Shown here one piece after another: positions 22,878 to 34,440 of a stretch of DNA of 64,000 nucleotides. Positions within the stretch are counted from its first letter, which is position 1, and each line of letters opens with the position of its first letter. The position numbers were made by a program, and so were the translations under genes. This DNA is from Progne subis subis (lineage: Eukaryota; Chordata; Aves; Passeriformes; Hirundinidae), in assembly GCA_022316685.1 (NCBI GenBank), contig JAKJHU010000036.1, forward strand, positions 5,157,036-5,221,035, written 5' to 3'. Under the pieces are notes generated by a model. The model saw only the letters and a program-made list of their open reading frames with translations, was not told where the DNA came from and ran no database searches.

Positions 22878-25800
22878 ACAGCTGTAGAAAGACAGCATAT
22901 TGGATAAGTTAAAGGTGGCCAGTAAAGACATTTTATTGCACAATATATGTAGAGTTACTGGGGTAGCATTATGGAAAAAAAAGTAGTTAGAATACATGAA
23001 AAATGAAGCATTGTTCTGTATAATTTAGATAAATGCCACATGTTGCTTAGCTTATCTGTGTGAGAGCTTGTTTGAACATTTTGAATTAAGTGAAATAACA
23101 CTTAATAAAAGACAGCAGAAGAAAACAAAATAAGAGAAGAGCTGTGCTACAGCATACCAAAAGCCTTTTTAGGAAAAAAAGGTGAAATCACTGAAAGTAT
23201 CCCAGTTGACCTGTTCTCTAACTAAAACCTGAGGTCCAAGAGAATATTATAACCTGCATGCCTGAAGGAAAAGGTTGAAGTAGATGTCACCAGAATCTGG
23301 CTGCGACACAGAGACACATAACTATGGGAAAATATGCTTAGACCAGGAAGTAAAAATTCTCCCTACGAAGTGCAGAAGGTAATATGGCAAAGAAGTACTT
23401 ATATTTTCAAGAGTTTGGCTCCTTCAGCTGTTATGGAAGGTCTTTTCAATTGCTTATGTTCTTTTGCACGCATTCCAATCTAGGGCAGACAACAGGATAA
23501 AACTTATTCTGAAAAGGTAAAATGTAAGAATATAGGAAAAGAAGAAAAACACAGAGATTGTAAAATCAGACTGAATTGCAGAAATTCTACATTAGCTGAT
23601 AATCCAAGATGAGAAATCATAATCTGAAGTGTTTAAATTGGAACAAGCAAAATACCAGAGAAAATACATAGCCATCTAAGAACTTTATCCTTCCTGACCC
23701 GCAGATGCCACCCCTGTAGAGCAGTGATCTTCCTGCAGAACTTGATTTACACCCTCTAGATCCTTTGAGAACTAAACACCTGAAGTGTTAGAGATACCTC
23801 AGTGCCTGCTAACCACTTGTTGCTAGGTATTTACACAGCCAAGTCTCTGCCTGGGCGACATAATTTAGAGAGTAAGACTATTGCCAGTAAAATAAGCAGC
23901 TTAAAGTGACTTTCTCACTTGTGATTCATGGATCTGATGTTTCATTTAACCTTTTATTAAAGAAAAAAAGGGTGATCACCAGCTGGTCTATACCCATACA
24001 AATTAAAACTCCATTCCTTACCATGTAGCAAATCTTATTTGCTTGAAGTATTTTTCTATCTTTGTTATCATATTTTCTATTGTCTTCCACCAGTTTCGGC
24101 TTTACTGACTTCAACTATTTATGAGAGAGAGGGGGGGAGAGTAATGGTTGTTTATTGATCATTCTCATTCTCAGTAATTTCTGAGGATTTAGTATCTGAA
24201 AGGTCTCGTTAAGTTGCCTAACTCAAGTGTTTTGTGCCATTAAACACAGTCTAGAATAACTTACTTAGACTTTAGTTGCAAAAGGTAGCATTCATTTTGT
24301 CACTCTGGATGAATATTTTGAGTATCTTAGGTCATATTTTCATGATAGTTACTAGCTCTGAAGTTTTTGGGAGAAGACAGCCAAAAAACTTTTCCAGTTT
24401 AATACATCTGAAGAAGACATCTCATCTCTATATTAACTTGAAAAAAACTTTTCTAATTACATGTCTGTTTATAGTTATGGTGGGACAAGTGGATGTATAC
24501 TTCAAAATTTTTATAGCCAAGTGAGCACTGCTTATATTATAGAAGAAATAATGCAGGTCTCATGTTTCAATGACTGGCTTAAGTTTTACTTGTCTAGCAG
24601 TTTTATAGTCAAAAAAGCTTTCAAAATATCCTTAATGATAATGATGTTCTGACTGGATCATCATGGTGTTTCGTTTCCAGGTTACTGATCAACTTTCCTC
24701 ACCCGTGCCTGACAACTAGTAGGTAACCCCAGTGAGGGTTGTGGCTTGCAAGACAAGTAGTTGTATATTTTGCAAGTGATATTCTAAAGAAAGATAATAA
24801 AATATTGATTGTTTTCACTAAAAATGGAACTGCAGAATGTCCTTGAATGCAAATTGCTCTCAAGAATTAAATTAGCAATTCACAAAACCCAAGAAATATT
24901 ATGTCTGACCTCATTACAATAACAAAGCTATCTAATTCCTCTACAAGACTATGTGACAGAATCTAATTTGGCTGTCTTTAATCTTCAAAGATAAAAAGGT
25001 TTAATATTTTAGTAAACAGCTTACAAATTATATCAGACAAAGAAACTGCAAGGAATTTTACAATACAGTTTGTTGATCTGTCTTCCATGCTTTCCCTGGC
25101 AGGATAAATCACTTACAGTGCTTATCACAATGTTTTTTCACTTAAGAAAATTATATTTACCTGTGTTTTGCTCTGCCATGTTTGATTTCTTTTGAGTAAG
25201 ATTACCCTATCAACTCTTCCTTCCTTCCTTCCTTCTTTCTTTCTTTCTCTGTTAGGTCAGAACTAAGAGATTGTCTGATTACATTAACTGGGACAATCTT
25301 ATTTTTGTGATCACACTGGATAGACAATCAGGAGATCTCTACCTCAGAGATAGCCCTTGAAAACTATAATTTCTTGAAATACACCAGAATATTTTTGGAA
25401 TATATTTGGAATATTTTTTTAATATAGTGCTTCATATTTCTTTAATGTTTGTTTTCAGTAGATGTGTTAGAAATAAATTATATCAAGATATCTGCCTAAG
25501 TGACTACATGAACAGTATCACAAAAGGCATAGAAGTTTAGGGACATAGATACTTACAAGTTACATTGCAAGACCCTCTCTTTTGAAATTGAGTTCTATTT
25601 TTTGCTTGCTCTGAAATTATTTATTATTTATGTTGTGGTAAAATTTGTGTTCTTCAGTTAAGCTTTAAGTTAGACATTCACTGAATAAAATTTATTTTCC
25701 ATAAAAAAATTTGTTTACAACAAAATATAAAAATACAGCAACAGTTATATAATTAAAGCAGAATGGGGATCACAAGAAACCAATTAAGTATTATTGGTTT

Positions 25801-26402
25801 GCTTGCTCATAATATCTAAGATGTAATTATGCACTTTAAAGACAACTATTAACTTGGGAAAAAGTATTGCAGTTATACATTGGCACATCCTGGTAATTTA
25901 TGCAAACATCTGTCTACCAAGATCAGTTTTTAATAAATCTTAAAAAAAAAAAATGCATCTACATTGCAAGAAAGCTCCTAATCTTTGAGTAAGTACCAAG
26001 AAAGGACAAACCAGATGATCAGCTCAAATACACCTCAATATTCTAGATAATAGTTTAAAACAAATAAATAAACAACAACAACGTCAAATATACTGGGATT
26101 TGGCTTGTGCTAAATTGAGTGAATAGGCTTTGAAGGAAATATTTTGTTAAGTAGATTTGATGAAATTTAGGAGTTCTGTTAATGATAAACAAGACAATCA
26201 CATGTGTGGTTTTGTTCCTGTGTTTGATCATGACGAGGCTTATTTTGGAGTATTTAATATAAACCTGGTGTGCATTCTTGCTGCCTACCCAAGACAAAGT
26301 TAATTGCAATGATCCGTATTTTTACAAGGATATAAGCAGGTGTAGATGCAGAAGGACCTTTTTTTTCCCTTGAGAAAGACATAAAACATTTTAAGAATGC
26401 TA

Positions 26403-26520
26403 ACTAAAAAAAAAACCAGACAACCAAACCAAAACCAAAACAAACAAACAAACAAAACAAAACAAAAAAAAAAAACAAAAAAAAAACAAACCAAACCAAA
26501 ACAAACCACAAAAAACCCCC
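26403..26520. repeat. A-rich (AAAC)n-like low-complexity tract
   Basis: An imperfect series of AAAC, AAACC and AAAAC units. Open frames through it (lysine/glutamine/asparagine/threonine on one strand, phenylalanine/valine/leucine on the other) are compositional artefacts. Confidence 0.85.
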
Positions 26521-27879
26521 CACCCACTATTTTTTTTGAATATAGACTAAAAATATGGAGAACTTTTCAAAGTGGTGGGCTGTCTCTCTATCAAAATGGA
26601 TTTTTCCAAGACATGTACTTTATCTAAACATGAGATTTTCAAGAGAAAAGCTGGGAAAATTGGATAATCTATAATAAACATGAGTTAATAATAGTTTCTG
26701 GGGTATTAAACATCAGACCATGAGGAGCAATGGTCTCATCTCTATAATACAATATCTTGAAGAAATGGATTGATTTTTTAAGTTAAGCATTTTAGTACAG
26801 TTAAATCTACAGTAGAATTCCTACTAAATGCATCCTTAAAAGTGTTGACAAACAAACAGATTAATAAAAATATTTTAAATCATATTGAAAATTACAAAGC
26901 AAACAATCAAAAATTTAACTATTTTCTTTGACTAGCAACTGAATAAGGAGTGTATGGTCATTAATGCATCTAATTTTAATAAAATCATTTTAATTTTAGG
27001 TTTTAAAATATTTTTTTCTGAAGTAACTGATTTACAGATGAACATATCACACGTATTTTTGTTCAGACACGAAAACCCAAAGTGCAATCCAACACCCACT
27101 GAAGGCTATTAGAAACCTTCCAATAGAACAATAGACACTGTATCAAACATAGAAATTAAATAAAGTGACAAATAATAGGGTAGGAGGGAGCAGTGGAGGA
27201 GAAAATTCAGAACAGATATACAATGGATTATGCCAGCACAACAGTACAGGACAACTGCTATTGGAGGGGGTGGGGGGGGGGAGTTTCAATGTTACACAGA
27301 AAGGGCGCGTGTGAAACACCTATTGTGAATATGACATACATTTTAAACTTCTTTTGATACATCTCTAGAATTAGTTACTAAGGTTGCTTAGTCTTTTAAA
27401 AAGGAATTACATGTAACATGGCATTTCAGATGTCAGAAAGGTGTTCAAACATGCAATTCCAACAATTTTGCAATGCATAAGAAATAATTATTAGAAGTAG
27501 CTATGAAATAAATCAAAACAATTATTGAGTGAATAACATTTGTTCAATGGAAATATTTAGGATTAAGATGTGAGATGTGTCAAAATTAACAGCAAGTACA
27601 TGAATACCTGACAAGAATTCATTCTTTCCATCAGGAAAACCTTGATCTCAGTTGCTACAGGAATCATTAAATAGCAAATGTGGACCTATGAATTTCACTT
27701 TACGAATATAGATAGATTTACCATAATCTCTTTAACTTAATTTGAATGAAAACTCTCTCTTCCACTTTTCATACTTATTCCTCCTCTTTTTTTCAGTGAC
27801 TAAGACATAAAGTAGAAAATAGCTGTGTAAATGGATTCTGTTCATTTCCTGCTTGGAAAGAGAAAAATAACATTTCACT

Positions 27880-27881
<2 letters not shown>

Positions 27882-27925
<44 letters not shown>
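27882..27925. repeat. Poly(T) tract
   Basis: A T run of roughly 45 bases, the longest homopolymer of the 22-29 kb interval. No retroelement body was recognised on either side. Confidence 0.9.
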
Positions 27926-29282
27926 CCCTTTCTGTCTTTTTTCTTCCCTTTTATATTATTCTCTAAAACAAGCATGAGGAAAAGTAGGGCAGTCTTTTGT
28001 AAAATGCTTACGCCAAATTAAACAGGCTCTAGGTCACTTTGATGAAAATTTCCATTATTGGGCTGAATGAATGGATGAGAACAGAAAGCCAAAATCTACT
28101 GTCTAACTTTCTGGAAGTCCACTGACTTTCAGTATCTTAGTTCTGTTGCTATTTCCACTTCTTGTAATTAGGAAGAGATCTATCAGCCTCAGCCACACAC
28201 ACCCTGCCCTACCTTCTCTATAATGCCTCCATTGAACAGCTGGGTTCACAGCAGGAACTGGAAATGTTCAACAGATAAAAATGAAATCACCTTTCTTCAA
28301 CCTATCCCTGCAAGGATAGAGGACACTGTGAACTCAAGTTGTAGGAAATTAAGGGTATGAGACAAACATGACAAAAAGCCTTCATTCCTTCAGAAGAATG
28401 TCTCCCGTTGTGTAGGCATTCTTGGACTGTGTTTTTCTTTCTGCCATTGTGGTACTTACAAGCCTGGATTATTGCAAGTAATAAATATGCACACCAGTGG
28501 ACATACGTACACCTATGGTGGTGCTTGCAATTCCAGACCTACACTGGATGGCAGCAATGAAGTCAACATTTAGTAAGAAATCTGTGGGAAACTAATACAG
28601 ATGGAGGATGACCAGGTCAACAGAAGAGTAAACCTGGTTAGATTATAAAGAGCAAAATGCAAATGCCTGGTGCGAGGGAAATAACAACAACCCCCAATGT
28701 CCAACTAGTTACATCCAGCAGAGGTAGCAATTTCTCTAATTCATCCAGGCTAACAACCATCATTCTCTGCAACATATTCCTTTACACACTGAAGTGCTAT
28801 TCAAGTGTTGCTCAGTTATAACTTATTTTCCTAGCTGATTAAAATGTTGAGTATTAAAACTGGCACTAGTTCAACCACCAGAGTTCATTAAATTACTCAG
28901 GAGATGTGGACTGCGATAGTAAGGCCCATGAGGTAAAATTAAATGTTCTATTTATCAAGTCATACCCTGCTGTGCTATTCATTTGGTAATAAAAACTTTA
29001 TTTTCTCCACTTGTGTCCTCTCTCATTAATGAGATAAAAAGCATACTCATTTTACTGGTTTGTACAAATACCTGAACAATCAATCAAAAGCTAACAACCC
29101 TAGATACAGCTCCTCTGGAACAAAAAATAAGAGTTTATTTTTTGAGAGATAATTATGTTCCTTTTTGTAGTTGCATGGGCTTTATTGACTAATCAGTCAT
29201 CACATATACCAAAGTGATAAATATCTGTTCAGTTTCAGTTGTGCATCTCTGATACATTTGTTGTGCCCCTTTTTACATTATT

Positions 29283-30020
29283 TTTGCAGTGAGAAGGCAA
29301 CAGGGGTGGCTCTGTGAGAAGCTTCTAGAAGCTTTCCCCATGTCCAACAGAGCCAATGCCAGCCATCTCCAAGATGGACCTGCTGCTGGCCAAGGCCACA
29401 CCCATCAGGGATGGTGACAGCATTTTTGGGCTAATGCAGTCAAGAAGGTGAAAATCCCCTGCTGCAACACCAGCAGAAGTTAAGGGAAAGGAGCGACAAC
29501 ATGCAAAAGCAAAAACTCTGCAGACACCAAGGTCAGTGCAGGAAGGGCAGGAGGTGCTACAGGTGCCAGAGCTGAGATTCCCCTGCAGCCAGTACTGCAG
29601 CCCGTGGTGAGGCAGCTGTGCCCCTGCAGCCCATGCAGACTGGAGGGCTGCAGGCCAGAGCAGGTGAATGTCTGAAGGAGGCTGTGACCCCATGGGAAGC
29701 CCATGCTAAAGGTTTGCTGGTAGGATTTGTGACCCCACTGGGGACTCATGCTGGGACAGCCTTCACTTGAAGTACTGCATCCCATGCTGGAGCAACCTGT
29801 GAAGAGCTGCAGCCTGTGGGAAGGAGTCATGCTGTGGAAGTTGTGGAAGACTGTCTCCTGCAGGAGGGGTCTCACACTGGAACAGGGGAGGAGTGTGACA
29901 AGTTGTCCCCCTACAAAGGAAGGAGCAGCAGAGATTTGTGATGAACACACCACAAGCTCCATTCACCCATCTCCCTGCACTGCTGGGGGGCAGATGGTAA
30001 AGAGATTGTGAGTGAAGTTA
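29283..30020 (+). mobile_element. ERV-L-type LTR, truncated at both ends
   Basis: It is collinear with the intact LTR at 62,037-63,089: 'AGAAGCTTCTAGAAGCTTTCC', 'ACAGAGCCAATGCCAGC', 'CCAAGATGGA', 'CAAGGTCAGTGCAGGAAGG', 'GAGATTCCCCTGCAGCC' and 'GACTGTCTCCTGCAGGAGGG' occur in the same order. The first bases and the poly(A)/U5 end are missing. A 160-residue antisense frame (29,480-29,962) and other long frames here follow from the GC-rich LTR and are not genes. Confidence 0.82.
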
Positions 30021-30563
30021 AGGCACATGCTTAGTCCTGACTTTGAGGACCTCAGGACTGAGGCTTGTGAGGCTTACTCTGAACTTGTATTGACCTATAA
30101 ATTTAAATATGTAAAAAATAAAATTTTAAAAAATCTGGTTTTGCTGTAGCAGCAACTTCTCTTGTGACCAGGAGTCTACTCTTAAGTGATTTTACTTTTG
30201 CTTATCTCTGTGTGATACACCATAGTTTTTATACAGATAGTAGTAACAAGCAGTTGTTCTCTATAAATTTAAAAATTTATGACTGTAACTTGATAATGTA
30301 GTATGGAGAAAGATATAAGAGCAGAGTCCCAGAGAAGTGGAAAAATGGGGTGCAGCGTAAGGGAGTATGGCATGGGATGTTAATACATGGTTTATAGGCT
30401 TGGTACTGGTCATAACTCCATCCTAATAAACAACTGACCAGCTGTCAGTTAGAGAAGTTCAGACCTGGAAGTAGACAAAAACAGTTTGAGCGGTAGTGAG
30501 GAGAACAAATAGGGAATAATATGCAACATACCTAGCATATTTGAGTATAATGTGAACTTGCTG

Positions 30564-30568
30564 ACCAG
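30564..30568. repeat. Target-site duplication, left copy (ACCAG)
   Basis: ACCAG abuts the outer end of the provirus here and again at 36,861-36,865. Five bases is the size usual for class III (ERV-L) integrases. Confidence 0.9.
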
Positions 30569-31137
30569 TGTGCTGGCTTGAAGGCAAAACCAGCGAGAGA
30601 CTCCAAGTCAGAAAAAAACAATTTAATAGGAGAGAAAAAAAAAAAAAAAAAAAAAAAAAGGTAAAATAAAATAAAACACATGCAATGGTACAAAAGATCA
30701 CTGACACAGTCAGAATACAAGCTGAAACCATGGTGGTAGCAGTCCAGATGAAGTGGTCTTGTTGAAGCAGTGTTCCTGCAGAAAGGTCTGGTAGCTCTTG
30801 TCCTCTGGGATTCTAGTGGGAAAGGCTGCCTGTGCTGTCCCAAATCCTAGATTATATCCAGGTGGGAATGCTTGGCACCTCCCCCTGGGTGGAGCATCTT
30901 ACAATGGGCTGATATCATTTTATCACCCTTGCAATGGGTCCTTGATTGCCCATTAAACAGAGACAGCTCCTGGAGGGAGTTATCTATGAGTCATGCAGCA
31001 GGGCATTGATGGGCCATTGACAGAAGATAGTCTGGAGGGAGGCGCAAGGGAAACACTGCCCAACCTAGTTTCAACATTTCATGTAGATGGTGATAGAATA
31101 CATACTTTGGGCACATCTTACATTGTAACCTAGGACA
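30569..31137 (-). mobile_element. 3' LTR of the provirus
   Basis: The 569-bp LTR is transcribed leftwards. It starts at 31,137 with TGTCCTAGG and ends at 30,569. It is a near-identical direct repeat of 36,300-36,860. On the transcribed strand, ATTAAA near 30,626 is the likely poly(A) signal. An A run of about 25 on the plus strand at 30,635-30,659 is longer than its partner's 14. Confidence 0.95.
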
Positions 31138-31155
31138 TAATCCACCCCTTATTCT
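31138..31155 (-). promoter_or_regulatory. Polypurine tract
   Basis: Immediately upstream of the 3' LTR on the minus strand is AATAAGGGGTGGATTA, a purine-rich stretch in the position where plus-strand DNA synthesis is primed. It is interrupted by pyrimidines, either natural for this group or decay. Confidence 0.7.
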
Positions 31156-31247
31156 ATGACCATCTACATCATACCTAAATTAATACATCCTTACAGCTAG
31201 ATAGATAAATATACACATGCTTATACATACACATACAGAATGGAAAC

Positions 31248-34136
31248 TTACACCCAGTTCTCACTTAAAATTAGGTCTCCTTGTGGTACACAACGGGTTT
31301 CCCCATCTTTCTGCATTACCCACCAAGTGGAACCAGGTCCTTGAGCAAAAACTATCCCACGGATGCATCTGCCTTTGCCTGAGGTGGGATTAATCCAAAC
31401 AGTTTTTCCTAAAATGTCTTTCATGTGTACCACAGGGATTTTATCTCCATCCACTGTGTCCAAGGGTTCAGACTGGGCAGGACCAGCTCAATTGATTGAC
31501 CCTTGAGTGTTGACCATCCAGGTGGCCTTTGCTAAGTTCACTTCCCAATTTTTGAAAGTCCCCCCACCAAGCGCCTTCAGGGTAGTCTTAAGTAACCCAT
31601 TGCACCGTTCAACTTTCCCAGCAGCTGGTGCATGGTAAGGGATGTGATATATCCATTCAATGCCATGTTCTCTAGCCTAGGTGTTTATAAGGCCATTCTT
31701 GAAATGGGTCCCATTGTCTGACTTGATTCTTTCAAGGGTGCCATGTCTCCACAGGACCTGTTTTTCAAGGCCTAAGATAGTATTCCGAGCAGTAGCGTGA
31801 GGCACAGGGTAGGTCTCCAACCATCCAGTGGTGGCTTCCACCATAGTCAGCACATAACGCTTGCCTTGGCGGGTTTGGGGTAGGGTGATGTAGTCAATCT
31901 GCCAGGCTTCCCCATACCTGTACTTCAACCATTGTCCACCGTACCACAGAGGTTTTACCCGCTTGGCCTGTTTGATTGCAGCGCAGGTCTCACAGTTGTG
32001 GATGACCTGTGAGATGTTGTCCATAGTAAGGTCCACCCCTCGGTCACGGGCCCATCAGTATGTTGCATCTCTCCCCTGATGACCAGATGCATCATGGGCC
32101 CAACAGGCTAGGAATACTTCTCCCTTGTGCTGCCAGTCTAGATCCACCTGTGATACTTTCACTTTGGCGGCTTTGTCCACCTGCTCGTTGTTGTGATGCT
32201 CTTCATTAGCCCGACTCCTGGACACATGTGCGTCCATGTGTTGAACCTTCAATGTCAGCTTCTCTACTCGGGCAGCAATGTCTTGCCAAAGCTCAGCAGC
32301 CCAGATGGGTTTCCCTCTGTGGTGCCAGTTGGCCTTTTTCCAGCGATTCAGCCATCCCCACAGAGCATTAGCTACCATCCACAAGTCGGTGTAGAGATAG
32401 AGTCTTGGCCACTTCTCTCGTCCGGCAATATCTAAAGCCAGCTGGATGGCTTTAAGTTCTGCAACCTGACTTGATCCACCTTGTCCCTCGGTAGCTTGTG
32501 CAACTCGTCGTGTAGGGCTCCAGACTACAGCTTTCCATTTCCGGTTAGCGCCTACAATTCAGCAGGAACCATCAGTGAAGAGGGCATATTGTCTTTCAGT
32601 CTCCGGTAGCTCGTTATACGGTGGGGCTTCCTCGGCACATGTCACTTGTTCTTCTTCTTCTTCAGAAAATAATCCAAAAGTCTCACCTTCAGGTCAGTTA
32701 GTTATAATTTCCAGAATCCCAGGGCAATTCGGGTTTCCAATACGGGCGCGCTGTGTGATGAGGGCAATCCATTTGCTCCATGTGGTGTCAGTGGCATGAT
32801 GCGTGGAAGGAACCTTTCCCTTGAACATCCACCCCAGCACTGGTTGTCGGGGTGCCAAAAGCAGCTGCATTTCAGTGCCAATTACTTCTGAGGCAGCTTG
32901 AAGTCCTTCATAGGCGGCTAAGATTTCCTTCTCTGTGGGAGTGTAGTTGGCTTCAGATCCTCTGTAGCTTCGGCTCCAGAATCCCAGTGGTCGGCCCCGA
33001 GTCTCCCCAGGGACCTTCTGCCAAAGCCTCCAGGACAGGCCATTGTTCCCGGCTGCTGAGTAGAGCACGTTCTTCACATCTGGTCCTGTCCTGACTGGGC
33101 CAAGGGCTACTGCATGAGCAATTTCCTGCTTGATCTGGGCAAAGGCTTGTTGCTGTTCAGGGCCCCAGTGGAAATCATTCTTCTTGTGGCTGACGAGGTA
33201 GAGAGGGCTCACAATCTGGCTGTACTCAAGAATGTGCATCCTCCAGAAATCTATGGCGCCTAGGAAAGCTTGTGTTTCTTTCTTGCTGGTCGGTGGAGAC
33301 ATTGCGGTGATCTTTTGATTGATGACCTCAGTGGGAATCTGCCGCTGTCCATCTTGCCACTTTACTCCCAGGAACTGGATTTCTTGAGCCGGTCCCTTAA
33401 CTTTACTTCGCTTAATGACAAAACCAGCTTTCAGCAGAATCTGGATGATCTTCTCTCCTTTCTCAAAAACTTCCCCTGCTGTGTTCCCCCATACAATGAT
33501 GTCATCAATGTACTGTAGATGTTCAGGAGCCTCACCCTTTTCCAGTGCAGTCTGGATCAGTCCATGGCAGATGGTGGGGCTGTGTTTCCACCCCTGGGGC
33601 AGTCGGTTCCAGGTGTACTGTACGCCCTTTCAGGTGAAGGCAAACTGGGCCCTGCACTCTGCTGCCAAAGGAATGGAGAAGAAGGCATTGTCAGTATCAA
33701 TGGTCGCATACCACTTTGCTGCCTTGGACTCCAGCTCATACTGAAGCTCCAACATGTCTGTCACAGCAGCGCTTTGTGGTGGAGTGACTTCATTCAGAGC
33801 ACAGTAATCCACTGTCAGTCTCCATTCTCCACTGGACTTACGCACTGGCCATATAGGGCTGTTGAAAGGTGAACGAGCCTTGCTGACCACCCCTTGGCTC
33901 TCCAGTTTATGAATCATCTCATGGATAGGAATCACAGAGTCTCTGTCGGTGCGGTATTGCCAACAGTGTACTGTTGTTGTGGTGATTGGTACCTGTTGTT
34001 CTTCAACTCTCAGTAGTCCCACAGCACAGGAGTCACCTGAGAGACCAGGCAAGGTATTCAGTTGTCTGATGTCTTCTGTCTCTACAGCACCTATCCCAAA
34101 AGCAGCGATATCCTTTTGGGTCTTTGAAGTATCCAT
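31248..34136 (-). pseudogene. pol: ERV-L-like pol: reverse transcriptase, RNase H, integrase
   Basis: One reading frame runs through about 2.9 kb with no frame change but six in-frame stops, at 33,630, 32,694, 32,559, 32,055, 31,677 and 31,488. The reverse transcriptase shows motif A as IDTDNAFFSIPL and the catalytic YIDD near 33,500-33,517. RNase H keeps FTDGS, AELKAI, YTDLW and VDKAA, the four acidic sites. Integrase keeps an H/C zinc-site region (HDASGH and CETC), IDYI, SDNGTHF and GKVERCN, the D,D,E triad, and a C-terminal domain ending SENWV. Domain order is that of ERV-L and foamy-like pol. Nothing of the catalytic set is missing, but the stops preclude a full polyprotein. Confidence 0.93.
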
Positions 34137-34440
34137 TTCTGAGATAGTCTATAACGAGGATGCATGGGGCCTCTGGGCCAGTCACAATGGGGTGTTTTTG
34201 CCACCCATTCCCAGTTAAACTCACTTCAGCCTCCAATACAGTCCGCTGCTGGGACCCTCCTGTCACTCCAGAAATAGAAATGGATTCTGTTCCTACATAC
34301 TTTGGTGGCATCAGAGTTCATTGGGCACCAGTGTCAACCAAAGCCATATATTTTTGTGGGTCAGATGTGCCAGGCCATCGGATCCACACGGTCCAATAGA
34401 TCCGATTGTCCCTTTCCTCTACCTGGCTAGAGGCAGGGCC
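34000..34440 (-). pseudogene. pro: ERV-L-like retropepsin (protease)
   Basis: The motif ALVDTGA, the aspartic protease active site, is encoded near 34,321-34,341 and is followed directly by a stop at 34,318-34,320. Downstream, a frame to 34,033 includes 'GPEAPCILVIDYLRNG', the C-terminal retropepsin block that usually reads ILG(I/M)D; valine replaces the usual glycine here. Around 34,100 homology moves to the frame of the reverse transcriptase, so a frameshift separates protease from pol. Retropepsins act as dimers to cleave Gag and Pol; this copy is dead. Confidence 0.85.

Larger units (their letters stand above)
22880..29280. other. Long AT-rich interval, no gene
   Basis: No exon, LTR or CR1 was recognised across 6.4 kb. 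Low-complexity patches are a CCTT/CTTT run at about 25,220-25,248, an A/C-rich tract at 26,403-26,520, a G run near 27,266-27,281 and a T run of about 45 at 27,882-27,925. Confidence 0.45.

Noticed and set aside
26300..26627. Lys/Gln/Asn/Thr-rich and Phe/Val-rich frames on opposite strands
   Set aside because: They are translation of an AAAC low-complexity tract.
29480..29962. 160-residue open frame, minus strand
   Set aside because: It lies antisense inside an ERV-L LTR fragment, is rich in Cys, Ser, Pro and His from GC-rich repeat composition, and overlaps other frames on both strands.
31138..31247. Possible env or dUTPase after integrase
   Set aside because: Only about 110 bp separate the integrase stop from the 3' LTR, with no open frame of that kind.
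33519..33872. 117-residue and other plus-strand frames across the provirus (32,193-35,411)
   Set aside because: They are antisense to gag, protease and pol, whose motifs are unmistakable on the minus strand.
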